From contig NZ_SKBR01000002.1 of the NCBI RefSeq assembly GCF_013450295.1, positions 1,388,501-1,452,500 of the forward strand: DNA of 64,000 nt, written 5' to 3'. This document shows, piece by piece, positions 36,251-45,531 of the stretch. Every line of letters begins with the position of its first letter. The first letter of the stretch is position 1. Position numbers and translations under genes: made by a program. Source of the DNA: Streptomyces sp. AJS327. Lineage in GTDB: Bacteria; Actinomycetota; Actinomycetes; Streptomycetales; Streptomycetaceae. The notes beneath the pieces were generated by a model. It was given only the letters and a program-made list of their open reading frames with translations. It had not been told where the DNA came from and did not search any database.

Positions 36251-37149
36251 CCGTCCGCCACCGCGATCCGGGCGCCGAGCCGGACGTTGCCGCGTACCGC
36301 CGCGAGGTTCGCCTCCAGCGCGGCGCCTCCGGTGTGCCGCACCAGGTGGTCCAGGAGGAACGGGGTGATCGCCCCGCCGGTGACGCCCGCCCGGTCGCAC
36401 TCGGCCAGCGCCTCCTCCAGCACCCGGTCGTGCAGCGCCGGGTCCAGCTGCTCCTCCTCCGGGACGGGGTTGGCCACCACAACCGCCGCGGGCTGGCCGT
36501 CGAGCAGCCGCCGCGCCCGGACCACCGCGACGACCTGTTCCGGGGAGTCGACCCGCCAGTCCACGGTCTCGCCGGAGCGGCTGAGGTAGAAGCCGGGGAA
36601 GGCGTCCGTGCCGTAGCCGAGCAGCGTGACGCCCAGGGTCTCCAGCCGCTGGAGGGTGGCGGGTACGTCCAGGATGGACTTGACGCCCGCGCACACCACG
36701 GTCAGCGCGGTGCGGGCGAGAAGGGGGAGGTCGGCCGACTCGTCCTGGACGCGGGTCCAGCCCCGGTGCACCCCGCCGAGGCCGCCGGTCGCGAAGGTAC
36801 GCAGCCCGGCGCGGGCCGCGAGGAAGGCGGTGCCGGAGACCGTCGTCGCGCCGCTCGCGCCGGTGGCCAGGGCGGGGGCCAGGTCGCGCCGCCCCAGTTT
36901 GCGCATCGCGCCGTCCTCGGCCACGCGTTCCAGTTCCTTCGCGGTGAGGCCGACCCGTGCCGTTCCGTCGAGGACCGCGATGGTGGCGGGCACGGCTCCC
37001 TCCGCCCGCACCAGCTCCTCCAACTCCCGGGCCACCGCCAGGTTCCGGGGGCGGGGCAGACCGTGCGCGATGATCGTCGACTCCAGCGCGACCACCGGGC
37101 GGTTCTCCGCCAGGGCCGTCTCGACTTCCTCCGCCGTCACCACCGTCAT
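36247..37149 (-). CDS. psuG: Pseudouridine-5'-phosphate glycosidase
   Basis: 300 residues from ATG 37149. GTG 37143 is an alternative with better GGAG spacing; the frame also extends to a TTG at 37182. PsuG family motifs: VALESTIIAHGLPRPRNL, GLGGVHRG, VVCAGVKSILDVPATLQRLETLGV and YGTDAFPGFYL. It cleaves the C-C glycosidic bond of pseudouridine 5'-phosphate to uracil and ribose 5-phosphate, so RNA-derived pseudouridine can be salvaged. First gene of a two-gene operon with psuK. Confidence 0.92.
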   Translation of the reverse strand: MTVVTAEEVETALAENRPVVALESTIIAHGLPRPRNLAVARELEELVRAEGAVPATIAVLDGTARVGLTAKELERVAEDGAMRKLGRRDLAPALATGASGATTVSGTAFLAARAGLRTFATGGLGGVHRGWTRVQDESADLPLLARTALTVVCAGVKSILDVPATLQRLETLGVTLLGYGTDAFPGFYLSRSGETVDWRVDSPEQVVAVVRARRLLDGQPAAVVVANPVPEEEQLDPALHDRVLEEALAECDRAGVTGGAITPFLLDHLVRHTGGAALEANLAAVRGNVRLGARIAVADG

Positions 37150-37565
37150 GCTCCATGCATGGCGCTCCGGCGGTCTCGTCAAACGTCTGATCGAGGATCA
37201 GCGGGCCGCCGGGCCGGGGGTTCCGGAACTGCCCCGTTTGGTGGAGGCGCCGCGCGGAACCCGGCCCGTGCGGCGGACGCCCACCGGGTGACGGGGGCGC
37301 GGGCCGTCCGTGGCGGTGGCCGGAGCCGTGGGTGCCCTTCCCAGCGGCGGGGGAGCGCGGAATGGTGGGGGAGCCGGACGGTCCGGGGCGCGCGCGCCGA
37401 CGGGACGGCGCCGGGGGAGGGCGTGGCCGGCCGGCGCGCCGGACTTCCGGGAGGCGTGTGGTGTGGAGGTTTCACCCCGGGCCACGCGGTGCCGGTGACG
37501 GGCTTCCGGCATATGCAGGGCACACTGACCTGGGAACCGGAGGAGCGACAGAGGAGATGACCGGG
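37150..37565. other. 416-bp divergent intergenic region (psuG / usp)
   Basis: No gene seen. It must hold promoters for both directions. A CATATG-containing stretch near 37510 is the least GC-rich part close to the stress-protein gene. No DosR-type box was recognised. Confidence 0.35.
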
Positions 37566-38456
37566 ATGAACCAGCCGCCCGCGCAGTCCGGGAGAAGCCA
37601 TGTGGTCGTCGGCGTCGACGGCTCGGACCACTCGATGCGGGCGGTGGATCGGGCCGCTGACGAGGCCGACCGCTGGGGCTGCGATCTGGAGGTGCTGTGC
37701 GCGGGTGGCTCGCCGAGGATCGCGCCGGGTCCGGTGACGGCCGCGGACATCGAGTACGTGCTGACCTCCGCCCAGGAGGTGGCGGACGCGGCTGCCCAGC
37801 GCGCCAGGGATCGGGTGCCCGGGCTGCGGGCGGTCCCCCGGGCCCTGGCCGAACCGGCCGCCGCCGCCCTCGTCCGGGCCAGCGGCAACGCGCGGCTGAC
37901 GGTCCTCGGCACCCGGGGGCACGGCGGCTTCGCCGGACTGCTGCTCGGCTCGGTCAGCCTCCGGCTGGCCGCCCACTGCCAGGGCCCGCTGATGATCGTG
38001 CGGGGTGACGAACCGGACCCCGAGGCCGAGTTGCTGCCCCCGCTGGTGGCGCTCAAGGCGGAGTCGGACGCCGCCGCGGTCCGCTTCGGCTTCGAGGAGG
38101 CCCAGCGGCGCCGCTCCGAGCTGCGGGTGCTCTACGCCTGGTCGCATCCGCTGGTCCCGGCCATCGCCCTGCGGCTGCCGCCCCGGACGACGGCTCAGGA
38201 CCACGAGGCGGCGGCCGCCCTGGTCCGAGAGGCGGTGGAGCCCCTGCGCGGCGACTACCCGGACGTGCCCGTCACCGAGCGGGAGTTGCTCAGTGACTCA
38301 CCCGCTCCCGCGCTGATCGAGGCGAGCCGGGGAGCGGGCGTGATAGTGCTCGGCGTGCACCGTGGCCACCGTCGGCTGGCCCTCCAACTCGGCCCGGTCG
38401 CCCACGCGATACTGCATCACGCGCACTGCCCGGTCGTGGTGGTGCCGAGCGCCTGA
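37566..38456 (+). CDS. Universal stress protein with two Usp domains
   Basis: 296 residues from ATG 37566 (AGAGGAG nine bases upstream); ATG 37557 is in frame with a poorer fit. Domain 1 (HVVVGVDGSDHSMRAVDRAADEA, LTVLGTRGHGGFAGLLLGSVSLRLAAHCQGPLMIVRG) has the ATP-binding G-2x-G-9x-G(S) pattern. Domain 2 (LYAWSHPLVPAIALRL to VIVLGVHRGHRRLALQLGPVAHAILHHAHCPVVVVPS) retains the fold with a looser version of the motif. Tandem Usp proteins in actinobacteria are tied to hypoxia and stress; regulation is not visible here. Confidence 0.88.
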   Translation: MNQPPAQSGRSHVVVGVDGSDHSMRAVDRAADEADRWGCDLEVLCAGGSPRIAPGPVTAADIEYVLTSAQEVADAAAQRARDRVPGLRAVPRALAEPAAAALVRASGNARLTVLGTRGHGGFAGLLLGSVSLRLAAHCQGPLMIVRGDEPDPEAELLPPLVALKAESDAAAVRFGFEEAQRRRSELRVLYAWSHPLVPAIALRLPPRTTAQDHEAAAALVREAVEPLRGDYPDVPVTERELLSDSPAPALIEASRGAGVIVLGVHRGHRRLALQLGPVAHAILHHAHCPVVVVPSA

Positions 38457-38478
38457 ACCGCGTCGCCGGACGCGTCGA

Positions 38479-38507
38479 GGGGGCCGTGGCCAGGCGCCAC
38501 GGCCCCC
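38479..38507 (+). terminator. Strong hairpin terminator after usp
   Basis: Perfect 12-bp arms GGGGGCCGTGGC (38479-38490) and GCCACGGCCCCC (38496-38507) with a five-base loop, 22 bases after the stop codon. Confidence 0.8.
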
Positions 38508-38778
38508 TTCGCGTGCGCGGGCCCGGACGTACGGATGACCGCGCGCCCGTCCGGTGGGGAACGGCGCCACCCCCGGTGCCCGGACCGCGCCACCCGGGGT
38601 ACCGGGCGCCTCCGGCCCCGGGCCACCGGAGCCCGTGTGGCGCCCGTCCGCGGGCGCCCGGGCGGCCCGGCGACCGGACCACCGGGCGACGCGCGGTCCC
38701 GTTCGCGGTGGTGACCGGCGTGTGGACGGTGTGCGACCATCTTGCGGCCCGCGCGCCCCGTCGGCCCAGGGAGCACCG

Positions 38779-41700
38779 TTGGAATCGAACTCGTCCAGAT
38801 TCACCGCCCCTTCGCCTTCCGAGCCTACCGTCCCCCGCGGCCCCCGCACCCCCGCGCTCTCCCGGACCACCGCCGCGCCCGCCGAGACCGAAGAGACCGG
38901 AGAGACCGCGGAGATCGCGGGCCCCAGCGCACCCGCCCCGGACGGGCCCACCCCGGCCCCCGTACCGCACCCGCTCTCCCGCCGCCTGCTGCTGGCGGGC
39001 GCCGCCGGAACGGCGCTCACCGCGACCGGGCTGAGCGCGGTCGCCGCCACCCCGGCCGCCGCCGCGCCCGCACCCGCCGCCTCCGGCGAGGGCGCGGCAC
39101 TCACCTTCCGGGCGGCGACGAACGGCGCCGCCACCCTGCTGCCCTCCGGGGACCGGCTCATCGCCGAGGTGCAGAACACCCTCTGGTCCATCCCCCGGGC
39201 GGGGGGCCGGGCCGAACCGCTCACCGAACCCGATCTGGAACCCACCCGGCCGGTGCTCTCCCCGGACGGCCGCCAGCTGGCGGTCTGCGCCTTCCGTGGC
39301 GGCGGCTTCCACATCTGGACGCTGCGCCCGGACGGCTCCGGCCTCACCCAGCGCACCAAGGGCCCGTGGGACGACCGGGCGCCCGCCTGGTCGCCGGACG
39401 GCAAGCGGATCGCCTTCACCTCCGAACGCGGCGGCGACCCGGTGAAGGGCAGCCCGTACCGGATCTGGGTGCTGGACCCCGTCTCCGGCGACCTCACCCG
39501 GCTCACCGGCCTCCCCGGCCAGGACGGTCCCGAACAGGACGGCGACTGGGAGGACTTCGACCCGGTCTGGTCCCCCGACGGGCAGCGGGTGCTGTTCGTC
39601 CGGGGCACCGTCACCCCCGGCGGCCCGGACGGTGAGCCGCCGGTGCTGATCTCCCGCACCGTGGCCTCGGTACCGGCCGACGGGGCGGGCGCGGTGCGCG
39701 CCGAGTACACCGAGCGGACCGAGGCGAACCTGATGACCCCGGCCGTCTCGCCCGAGGGGCGGCTGGCCGTGCTGCGCGTCACCGGCGGCGAGGTGCCGCG
39801 CTGCGCGCTGCTCGTCGAGGGTGCCGAGGTCCCGATCGACGGCGACCTCCAGCCGGTGCCGCCCCGCTGGACCGGCGACGACCAGCTCCTGCTCACCGTC
39901 GACGGGCAGTTCAACCTGGTCGAGGCGGGCAGCGGCACCGCCGAACGCGTCCCGTTCACCGCGACGCTGCCCCTCGACCGGCCCGGCGTCTCCGGCCGCG
40001 CGGCGAAGGACCGCGCGGCCCGGCTCGTGGACGCCGCCGGGGGCGGCGAGCGGCCGGTGCGCGGGGTGCACCTGCCCGCGCTCTCCCCGGACGGCAGGCG
40101 GATCGCGTTCGCCGCGCTGAACGGGATCTGGGTCGGCGAGGTGGCGGGCGGGCGCCCACCGCGCCGCGTGGTGCGCGCCGAGGCCACCCACTACCCGCAG
40201 GCGCCGTCCTGGAGCGCCGACGGCCGCAGCCTGCTCTACGCGGACGACCGCTCGGGCCTGCTGGCCGTGCGCAGTCGCCGGATGTCCGACGGGGAGGAGA
40301 CGGTGCTGGCCGAGGGCGGCCGGATCTTCCCCGCGCTCTCCCCGGACGGCGAGCGCCTCGCCTGCCTCGACATGGACGGCAGCCTGCTCGTCCGCGACCT
40401 GCCCGACGGCCGGGAGCGCACCCTGGCCACCGCGCTGGCCGCCGGCGGACTGCCCGGGCGGCCGAGCTGGTCGCCGGACGGCCGCTACCTCGCCTTCTGC
40501 GACCGCAACCGGCTCAACCAGCGCTTCCGCGAGGGTTACAACCTCATCCGGGTGGTCGACACGACGACCGGCGACGACCGGCTGCACGCCGTCGCCCCCC
40601 ATGTCTCGCTCTCCGACCGCTACGACGGCGGGCCCGTCTGGTCCCCGGACGGCCGCTGGATGGCGCTGATCGTCGAGTCCGCGCTCTGGCTGCTGCCGGT
40701 CCGCGCCGACGGCGCGCCGGAGGGGAAGGCGCGCCGCCTCACCGACGAGGCCGCCGACCACCCCTCGTGGGCCGGTGACTCCGGCTCGCTGCTCTACCTC
40801 TCCTCCGGGAAGCTCCGGCTGATCTCCGTCGACGGGGGGTCGCCGCGTACCGTCCGGATGCCGCTGGACTACCGGACCGCCCGCCCGAAGGACACCGTGG
40901 TGCACGCCGGGCGGCTCTGGGACGGCACCGGCGAGAAGGTCCGCGAGGACGTCGACGTGGTGCTGCGCGACGGGCGGATCGCCGAGGTGGTGCCGCACCG
41001 CGCGCGGCGGCGGGCCGCCGAGCGGGTCGACGCCTCCGAGTACACCGTGCTGCCGGGGCTGTTCGACAGCCACACCCACCCCTGGCAGAGCAGCTACGGC
41101 GGACGGCAGGCGGCGACCCAGCTCGCCTACGGCATCACCACCGCCGTCTCGCTGGGCGGCTTCGCCTACGAGCAGGCCCGGCTGCGGGAGGCGGTCGCGG
41201 CCGGGGAGATGGCCGGGCCCCGGCTGCTGACCACCGGCGAACTGCTGGACGGTGCCCGCGTCGCCTACAGCATGGGACGCGCCCACGGGACGCGGGACGG
41301 GCTGCGCCGCACCCTGGAGCGCGGCGCCGCGCTGGACTGGGACTTCGTCAAGACCTACGTCCGCGCGGCGGGCTGGATCATGAGTGAGGCCGCGAGCTTC
41401 GCGCACGATCGGCTCGGGGTGACCGCCGGAAGCCATCTGTGCAGCCCCGGCGTGCAGTTGGGCCAGGACCTCACCACCCACCTCCAGGCCACCCAGCGGT
41501 TGGAGTACGGGCACGCGACCAGCGCCTCCGGCCGGGCCTACCAGGACGTCACCGAGATCTACACCCGTCCCGGCGACTTCCACCTGGTCGCCACCCCCTT
41601 CACGGCCGAGTCGCTGGTGGGCGACGACCCCGCGCTCGCCCGCGATCCCCGGGTGACGCGGCTGATGCCGCCGTGGGACGGCGAGGCCGTCGCCGAGGCC

Positions 41701-42204
41701 GCCAAACAGCCCCCGACCCCAGGCCAACGGGCGGCGCTGGAGCGGGAGATGGACGTCTACCGCGGGGTGCTCGCGGACGGTGGGCTGATCGCGCTCGGGA
41801 CGGACGCGCCGCTCGTGCCGGTGGGCCTCCACCTCCACCTCGCGCTGCGCGCGCTGCACGCCGCGGGAGTTTCCACCGCGCGGGCGCTGCGCACGGTCAC
41901 GGTGCTGCCCGCGCGGGCGTTCGGCTTCGAACGGGACCTGGGCACCGTGGAGCAGGGCAAGCTGGCCGACCTCACCCTGGTGGACGGCGACCCCTTCCGC
42001 GACATCAACGCGCTCATCCGGACGGTCGCGGTGGTGCGCGGCGGCAGTCTCTACCGGCAGCGCGAGCTGATCGAGGCGTTCCCCGACGAGCCGGACGGCG
42101 GTGTCCCGGCCCCGCGTGGCGCGGCGGGCGAGGCGCGTCAACGGGCGGAGCACTGGCGCCGGGTCGCCCACCAGTTGCGCCGGGACACCTGCTGCGGCGG
42201 CTGA
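38779..42204 (+). CDS. Exported TolB-propeller/amidohydrolase fusion enzyme
   Basis: 1141 residues from TTG 38779, chosen because AGGGAG lies five bases upstream and upstream sequence is low complexity. Residues near 65-100 form a Tat-type signal (SRRLLLAGAAGTALTATG, ending ATPAAAA). The middle has repeated TolB/PD40 propeller blades (SPDGRQLAV, SPDGKRIAF, SPDGQRVLF, SPDGRRIAF, SPDGRYLAF, SPDGRWMAL). The C-terminal third is an amidohydrolase: HTH metal site at His765/His767 (LFDSHTHPW), later SHLCSPG and ALGTDAPL. It is probably a periplasmic or secreted metal-dependent hydrolase of cyclic amides or prolidase-like substrates. Substrate unknown. Confidence 0.85.
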   Translation: MESNSSRFTAPSPSEPTVPRGPRTPALSRTTAAPAETEETGETAEIAGPSAPAPDGPTPAPVPHPLSRRLLLAGAAGTALTATGLSAVAATPAAAAPAPAASGEGAALTFRAATNGAATLLPSGDRLIAEVQNTLWSIPRAGGRAEPLTEPDLEPTRPVLSPDGRQLAVCAFRGGGFHIWTLRPDGSGLTQRTKGPWDDRAPAWSPDGKRIAFTSERGGDPVKGSPYRIWVLDPVSGDLTRLTGLPGQDGPEQDGDWEDFDPVWSPDGQRVLFVRGTVTPGGPDGEPPVLISRTVASVPADGAGAVRAEYTERTEANLMTPAVSPEGRLAVLRVTGGEVPRCALLVEGAEVPIDGDLQPVPPRWTGDDQLLLTVDGQFNLVEAGSGTAERVPFTATLPLDRPGVSGRAAKDRAARLVDAAGGGERPVRGVHLPALSPDGRRIAFAALNGIWVGEVAGGRPPRRVVRAEATHYPQAPSWSADGRSLLYADDRSGLLAVRSRRMSDGEETVLAEGGRIFPALSPDGERLACLDMDGSLLVRDLPDGRERTLATALAAGGLPGRPSWSPDGRYLAFCDRNRLNQRFREGYNLIRVVDTTTGDDRLHAVAPHVSLSDRYDGGPVWSPDGRWMALIVESALWLLPVRADGAPEGKARRLTDEAADHPSWAGDSGSLLYLSSGKLRLISVDGGSPRTVRMPLDYRTARPKDTVVHAGRLWDGTGEKVREDVDVVLRDGRIAEVVPHRARRRAAERVDASEYTVLPGLFDSHTHPWQSSYGGRQAATQLAYGITTAVSLGGFAYEQARLREAVAAGEMAGPRLLTTGELLDGARVAYSMGRAHGTRDGLRRTLERGAALDWDFVKTYVRAAGWIMSEAASFAHDRLGVTAGSHLCSPGVQLGQDLTTHLQATQRLEYGHATSASGRAYQDVTEIYTRPGDFHLVATPFTAESLVGDDPALARDPRVTRLMPPWDGEAVAEAAKQPPTPGQRAALEREMDVYRGVLADGGLIALGTDAPLVPVGLHLHLALRALHAAGVSTARALRTVTVLPARAFGFERDLGTVEQGKLADLTLVDGDPFRDINALIRTVAVVRGGSLYRQRELIEAFPDEPDGGVPAPRGAAGEARQRAEHWRRVAHQLRRDTCCGG

Positions 42205-42343
42205 CGCGCCGTGCCGGGCGGGTGGAGGAGCCAGCTCCCCCGCCCACCCGGTGGCCTCCGGGCGCGCGCCCCGGGCCCGGGGCGCGGACGGCCGCGGAAA
42301 ACACGTGGTCTCCGGGGGCGCGCGGACACTAGCCTGGCGCGCC

Positions 42344-42706
42344 ATGAGCACCCTGGAGAGGATCCACGACGTCCCGGTCCTGCTGTGCCCCGCCGAGGGG
42401 GAGACCGTCGCCGGTGAGCGGGAGGCCCTGGACCTCATCGGCGACGCCTCGTACCAGGGCGCCGAGTGGGTCGTGCTGCCCGCCGAACGGCTCGGGGCGG
42501 ACTTCTTCCGGCTGAGGACCCGCGTCGCGGGCGACATCGTCCAGAAGTTCGCCAACTACGGCATGCGGCTGGCGGTCCTGGGCGACATCTCCGCGCACAC
42601 CGAAGCCAGCGCCGCGCTGCGGGACTTCGTCCGCGAGAGTGACCGGGGGCGGCAGCTCTGGTTCCCCGTCGACCTGGACGACCTCCGCGCCCGCCTGGCG
42701 AGCTGA
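42344..42706 (+). CDS. DUF4180 protein
   Basis: 120 residues. The sequence ALDLIGDASYQGAEWVVLPAERLGADFFRLRTRVAGDIVQKFANYGMRLAVLGDIS matches the DUF4180 family, small cytosolic proteins of unknown function. No ribosome site precedes the ATG; TAGCCT eight bases upstream could be the -10 of a leaderless transcript. Confidence 0.85.
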   Translation: MSTLERIHDVPVLLCPAEGETVAGEREALDLIGDASYQGAEWVVLPAERLGADFFRLRTRVAGDIVQKFANYGMRLAVLGDISAHTEASAALRDFVRESDRGRQLWFPVDLDDLRARLAS

Positions 42707-42799
42707 CCGCGCCCCCGGCCCCCCGGACGGCGGCACGGGCCGGGGCTCCGCGCCCGCGCCCAGCGGGCGCGCGGGGGCCGCCGCCCGGACAATCGCGGT

Positions 42800-43870
42800 A
42801 TGGACCTACCGGTGATGCCCCCCGTCCGGCCCATGCTCGCCAGGACGGCGGAGACCATCCCCCCTGGCATGCAGTACGAGGCGAAGTGGGACGGCTTCCG
42901 CGCCCTCGTCTTCCGGGACGGTGCCGAGGTGTGGCTCCAGAGCCGCACGGGCAAGCCGCTCGCCCGCTACTTCCCCGAACTCCTCCCCGCGCTCCGGTCC
43001 GAGCTGCCGCGCCGCTGCGTGGTGGACGGCGAGATCGTGGTGGCCCTGGAGGGGCGGCTGGACTTCGAGGCGCTGGCCGCCCGCGTCCACCCGGCCGCCT
43101 CCCGGGTGGAGCTGCTGGCGGAGACCACCCCCGCGGCCTTCGTCGCCTTCGACGTGCTGGCCCTGGAGGACACCTCGGCGATGGACGTCCCGCTGCGCGA
43201 ACGCCGCCGGGTGCTCACCGAGGCGCTGCGCGACACCCGCGACCCGGTCTTCGTGGCCCCGGCCACCGACGATTTGGAGCTGGCCCGGGAGTGGTTCGCG
43301 CGCTTCGAGGGCGCCGGGCTGGACGGTGTGCTGGCCAAACCGCACGAACTGCCCTACCGGCCGGGGGAGCGGTTGATGATCAAGGTCAAGCACAGCAGGA
43401 CGGCGGACTGCGTGGTGGCCGGATACCGCGAACACCGCGCGGGATCGGGCGTCGGCTCGCTGCTGCTCGGCCTCCACGACCGGGAGGGCCGACTCCAGTA
43501 CGTCGGGGTCTGCTCCGGCTTCACCGCCGCGCGCGGGCGCGAACTGCTCGACGAGCTGGCGCCGCTGCGCACCGGCACGGAGGACCACCCGTGGGCCGCC
43601 TGGGAGGAGGAGGGCGCGCACGCCGAGTCCCGGCTGCCGGGCGCGCCGAACCGGTGGAGCGGGACGAAGGACCAGTCGTGGACGCCGCTGCGGCCGGAGC
43701 GGGTCTGCGAGGTGGCCTACGACCACATGCAGGGGGACCGCTTCCGGCACACCACGCGGCTGCTCCGCTGGCGTCCGGACCGGGAGCCGCGCGACTGCGG
43801 CTACGCCCAGGTGGCGGAGCCGGTCGGGTACGAACTCTCCGAGGTGCTGACCGCGCCCCCGGCCGGCTGA
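42800..43870 (+). CDS. ATP-dependent DNA ligase (LigC-like)
   Basis: 356 residues. Nucleotidyltransferase motif I is EAKWDGFRA with adenylated Lys29; motif III region VAFDVLAL; motif IV DGVLAKP; motif V MIKVKHSRTADCVVAGY. An OB-fold domain follows. No polymerase or nuclease domain is fused and no Ku gene is next to it, so it resembles the stand-alone LigC class used in DNA repair backup rather than LigD. No Shine-Dalgarno is evident. Confidence 0.88.
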   Translation: MDLPVMPPVRPMLARTAETIPPGMQYEAKWDGFRALVFRDGAEVWLQSRTGKPLARYFPELLPALRSELPRRCVVDGEIVVALEGRLDFEALAARVHPAASRVELLAETTPAAFVAFDVLALEDTSAMDVPLRERRRVLTEALRDTRDPVFVAPATDDLELAREWFARFEGAGLDGVLAKPHELPYRPGERLMIKVKHSRTADCVVAGYREHRAGSGVGSLLLGLHDREGRLQYVGVCSGFTAARGRELLDELAPLRTGTEDHPWAAWEEEGAHAESRLPGAPNRWSGTKDQSWTPLRPERVCEVAYDHMQGDRFRHTTRLLRWRPDREPRDCGYAQVAEPVGYELSEVLTAPPAG

Positions 43871-43998
43871 GCCCGGGCGCCGGGACAGGGCGCGGGCGCG
43901 GGACGGGTGGCGGGACGGGGGCGAGCGCCGGGGTGTGCGTACGAGCGGCGCGGTGCGCGGAATCCTGGAGATCCCAACTGCCCTCTCGGTCACGCCTC

Positions 43999-44036
43999 TT
44001 GACCGTGAACCGACACGCGGTAAAGTCTAGACCAAT
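43999..44036 (+). promoter_or_regulatory. LPMO promoter with overlapping DasR-like (dre) site
   Basis: -35 TTGACC (43999-44004), 16 bases, -10 TAAAGT (44021-44026). The 16-mer at 44021-44036 is centred on TCTAGA and has an almost perfect right half (TCTAGACCAAT) of the DasR consensus ACTGGTCTAGACCACT; about 11 of 16 bases agree. Overlap with the -10 suits repression by DasR, relieved by glucosamine-6-phosphate. The transcript would have a leader of about 200 bases. Confidence 0.65.
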
Positions 44037-44235
44037 TCAAGTGGCGAGCGCGAACGAGGCGCCGCCCGCCGACGGCTGTCCCACAGCACCCCAGGACGGC
44101 CGTCACGCACCGGCGGCGGCCCTCCCGCGTTGGCCTTCTCCCCGCTCAAACGAGGCCCCGGCGACGGATGTCCGGCGCACCGCGCGCCGTACCCCGACCG
44201 GCCGGAGCAGGGGCCTCCCCCGTGAAGGAGTTCGC

Positions 44236-44763
44236 ATGCGCAAGATGATGCATAGGAAGCGGAAACTGGCTGTCATGCTCGGCGCCGCGGTGGCGCCGAT
44301 CGTCGCCGTCTCCCTTCCCGCCGGCTCGGCGAGCGCGCACGGCTATGTGAACGACCCCGGCAGCCGCCAGGCGCAGTGCGCCGCCGGCACCGTCGAGTGC
44401 GGTGACATCAAGTACGAACCGCAGAGCGTCGAGGGGCCCAAGGGCCTGACCAGCTGTAGCGGCGGAAACAGCCGCTTCGCCGAGCTGGACGACGACAGCA
44501 AGGGCTGGAAGGTCCACGACGTGGGCAGCTCCACGACCTTCAACTGGACGCTGACCGCCCGGCACTCCACCAGCACCTGGCAGTACTTCGTCGGCGGCCA
44601 GAAGGTCGCCGAGTTCGACGACGGCGGGGCCCAGCCGCCCGCCAACGTCTCCCACCAGGTCGACTTCGGTGGCCTGAAGGGTCAGCAGAAGGTCCTGGCG
44701 GTGTGGAACGTCGCGGACACCGCGAACGCCTTCTACGCCTGCGTGGACGTCAACATCCGCTGA
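44236..44763 (+). CDS. Secreted AA10 lytic polysaccharide monooxygenase
   Basis: 175 residues, GAAGGAG five bases before the ATG. Signal peptide to Ala34 (PAGSASA) leaves His35 as the mature N-terminus (HGYVNDPGSRQ), the first ligand of the copper histidine brace; the second His is in TLTARHSTSTW and the axial Phe in ANAFYACVDV. The mature protein is a single catalytic domain of about 141 residues with no carbohydrate-binding module. Small AA10 enzymes of this type oxidatively cleave chitin, matching the DasR-like site upstream; cellulose cannot be excluded. Confidence 0.92.
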   Translation: MRKMMHRKRKLAVMLGAAVAPIVAVSLPAGSASAHGYVNDPGSRQAQCAAGTVECGDIKYEPQSVEGPKGLTSCSGGNSRFAELDDDSKGWKVHDVGSSTTFNWTLTARHSTSTWQYFVGGQKVAEFDDGGAQPPANVSHQVDFGGLKGQQKVLAVWNVADTANAFYACVDVNIR

Positions 44764-44842
44764 CCCGGGACGTGTTCGGCGGCGCGCTCGCGGCGCCGGA
44801 CACACCCGACCGGGGCACCCGGAACGTCCGGTCCGCCGGACG

Positions 44843-44869
44843 GCGCTCCCGGCGCGACGCCGGGAGCGC
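44843..44869 (+). terminator. Strong hairpin terminator after the LPMO gene
   Basis: Perfect 12-bp arms GCGCTCCCGGCG and CGCCGGGAGCGC with a three-base loop, 80 bases after the stop. Confidence 0.75.
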
Positions 44870-45531
44870 GTGGGTGGCGGCCTCCGCGTCCCCGGACGGC
44901 CGGTCCCTTCCCGGTCACCGGTGACCCGGGCGTCGCGGCCGCACGGTGAAGCCGTGTGCCTCCCGGCGCGGCGGCGGGTCAGTCCCCCGCCGCCGCGCCA
45001 CCTCCCGGTCGCCCGGCCGGGCCCCCTCGCCCGGTGCCCCGCGCCGGGGATCCACTCCGCTCCCGCCGCCGGTCCCACGCCCCGGCATCAGGCGGTGGGA
45101 GCGGTACCCCCGCCGCACGCGACACTCCCAGCACGAGAGGGGGTTTCCGGCCGATCCGCCCCGGTTCCCTCCGGGGCAACGGCCGTGTTCCCCACCGGAG
45201 TTCCGGGGAGACCGGCCGCCCCGCGACGCCCGGTCCGCCTCGTCCGGGCGGCCGGAGCAACCCGGAATCCACTCCTCCACCGGCCGGAAGGCCGGATTCC
45301 ACCGGGGCCGCCCGAGCGCCCGCCGCGCCCCGCCGGTCCGCGGAAGCGGCGGGGATCCCCGTTCCGGGCCGCCCGCCGCTCTGGGCCCCGGCTGGCCGGA
45401 AAGTGCTCCCACACCACCCCCTGTAGGCGTCCTCGCCTGTCAAAGGGCCCCTCGCGCAATGTCCGAGAAGGGGAGTGGGCAGACTGTAACCGTGGTGAGA
45501 TCTTCGCGGTTACGGCATGGGGAGCACGATC
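44870..45531. other. 662-bp intergenic region before the second XRE gene
   Basis: Frames on both strands are Arg/Pro/Gly-rich with no motif, so I see no gene. Close to the XRE start is an inverted repeat GTAACCG (45486-45492) and CGGTTAC (45507-45513) that may be an operator. A weaker pair GGAATCC/GGATTCC lies at 45264-45270 and 45294-45300. A small RNA could hide here but nothing specific supports one. Confidence 0.4.

Noticed and set aside
38290..42555. 1421-codon open frame on the minus strand
   Set aside because: It is antisense to the TolB-amidohydrolase gene, has no domain motif, and such frames are expected opposite high-GC genes with G/C third positions.
42344..43870. DUF4180 and ligase genes as part of an NHEJ (Ku/LigD) cassette
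   Set aside because: No Ku, polymerase or phosphoesterase domain is nearby and the ligase is a single-function LigC type.
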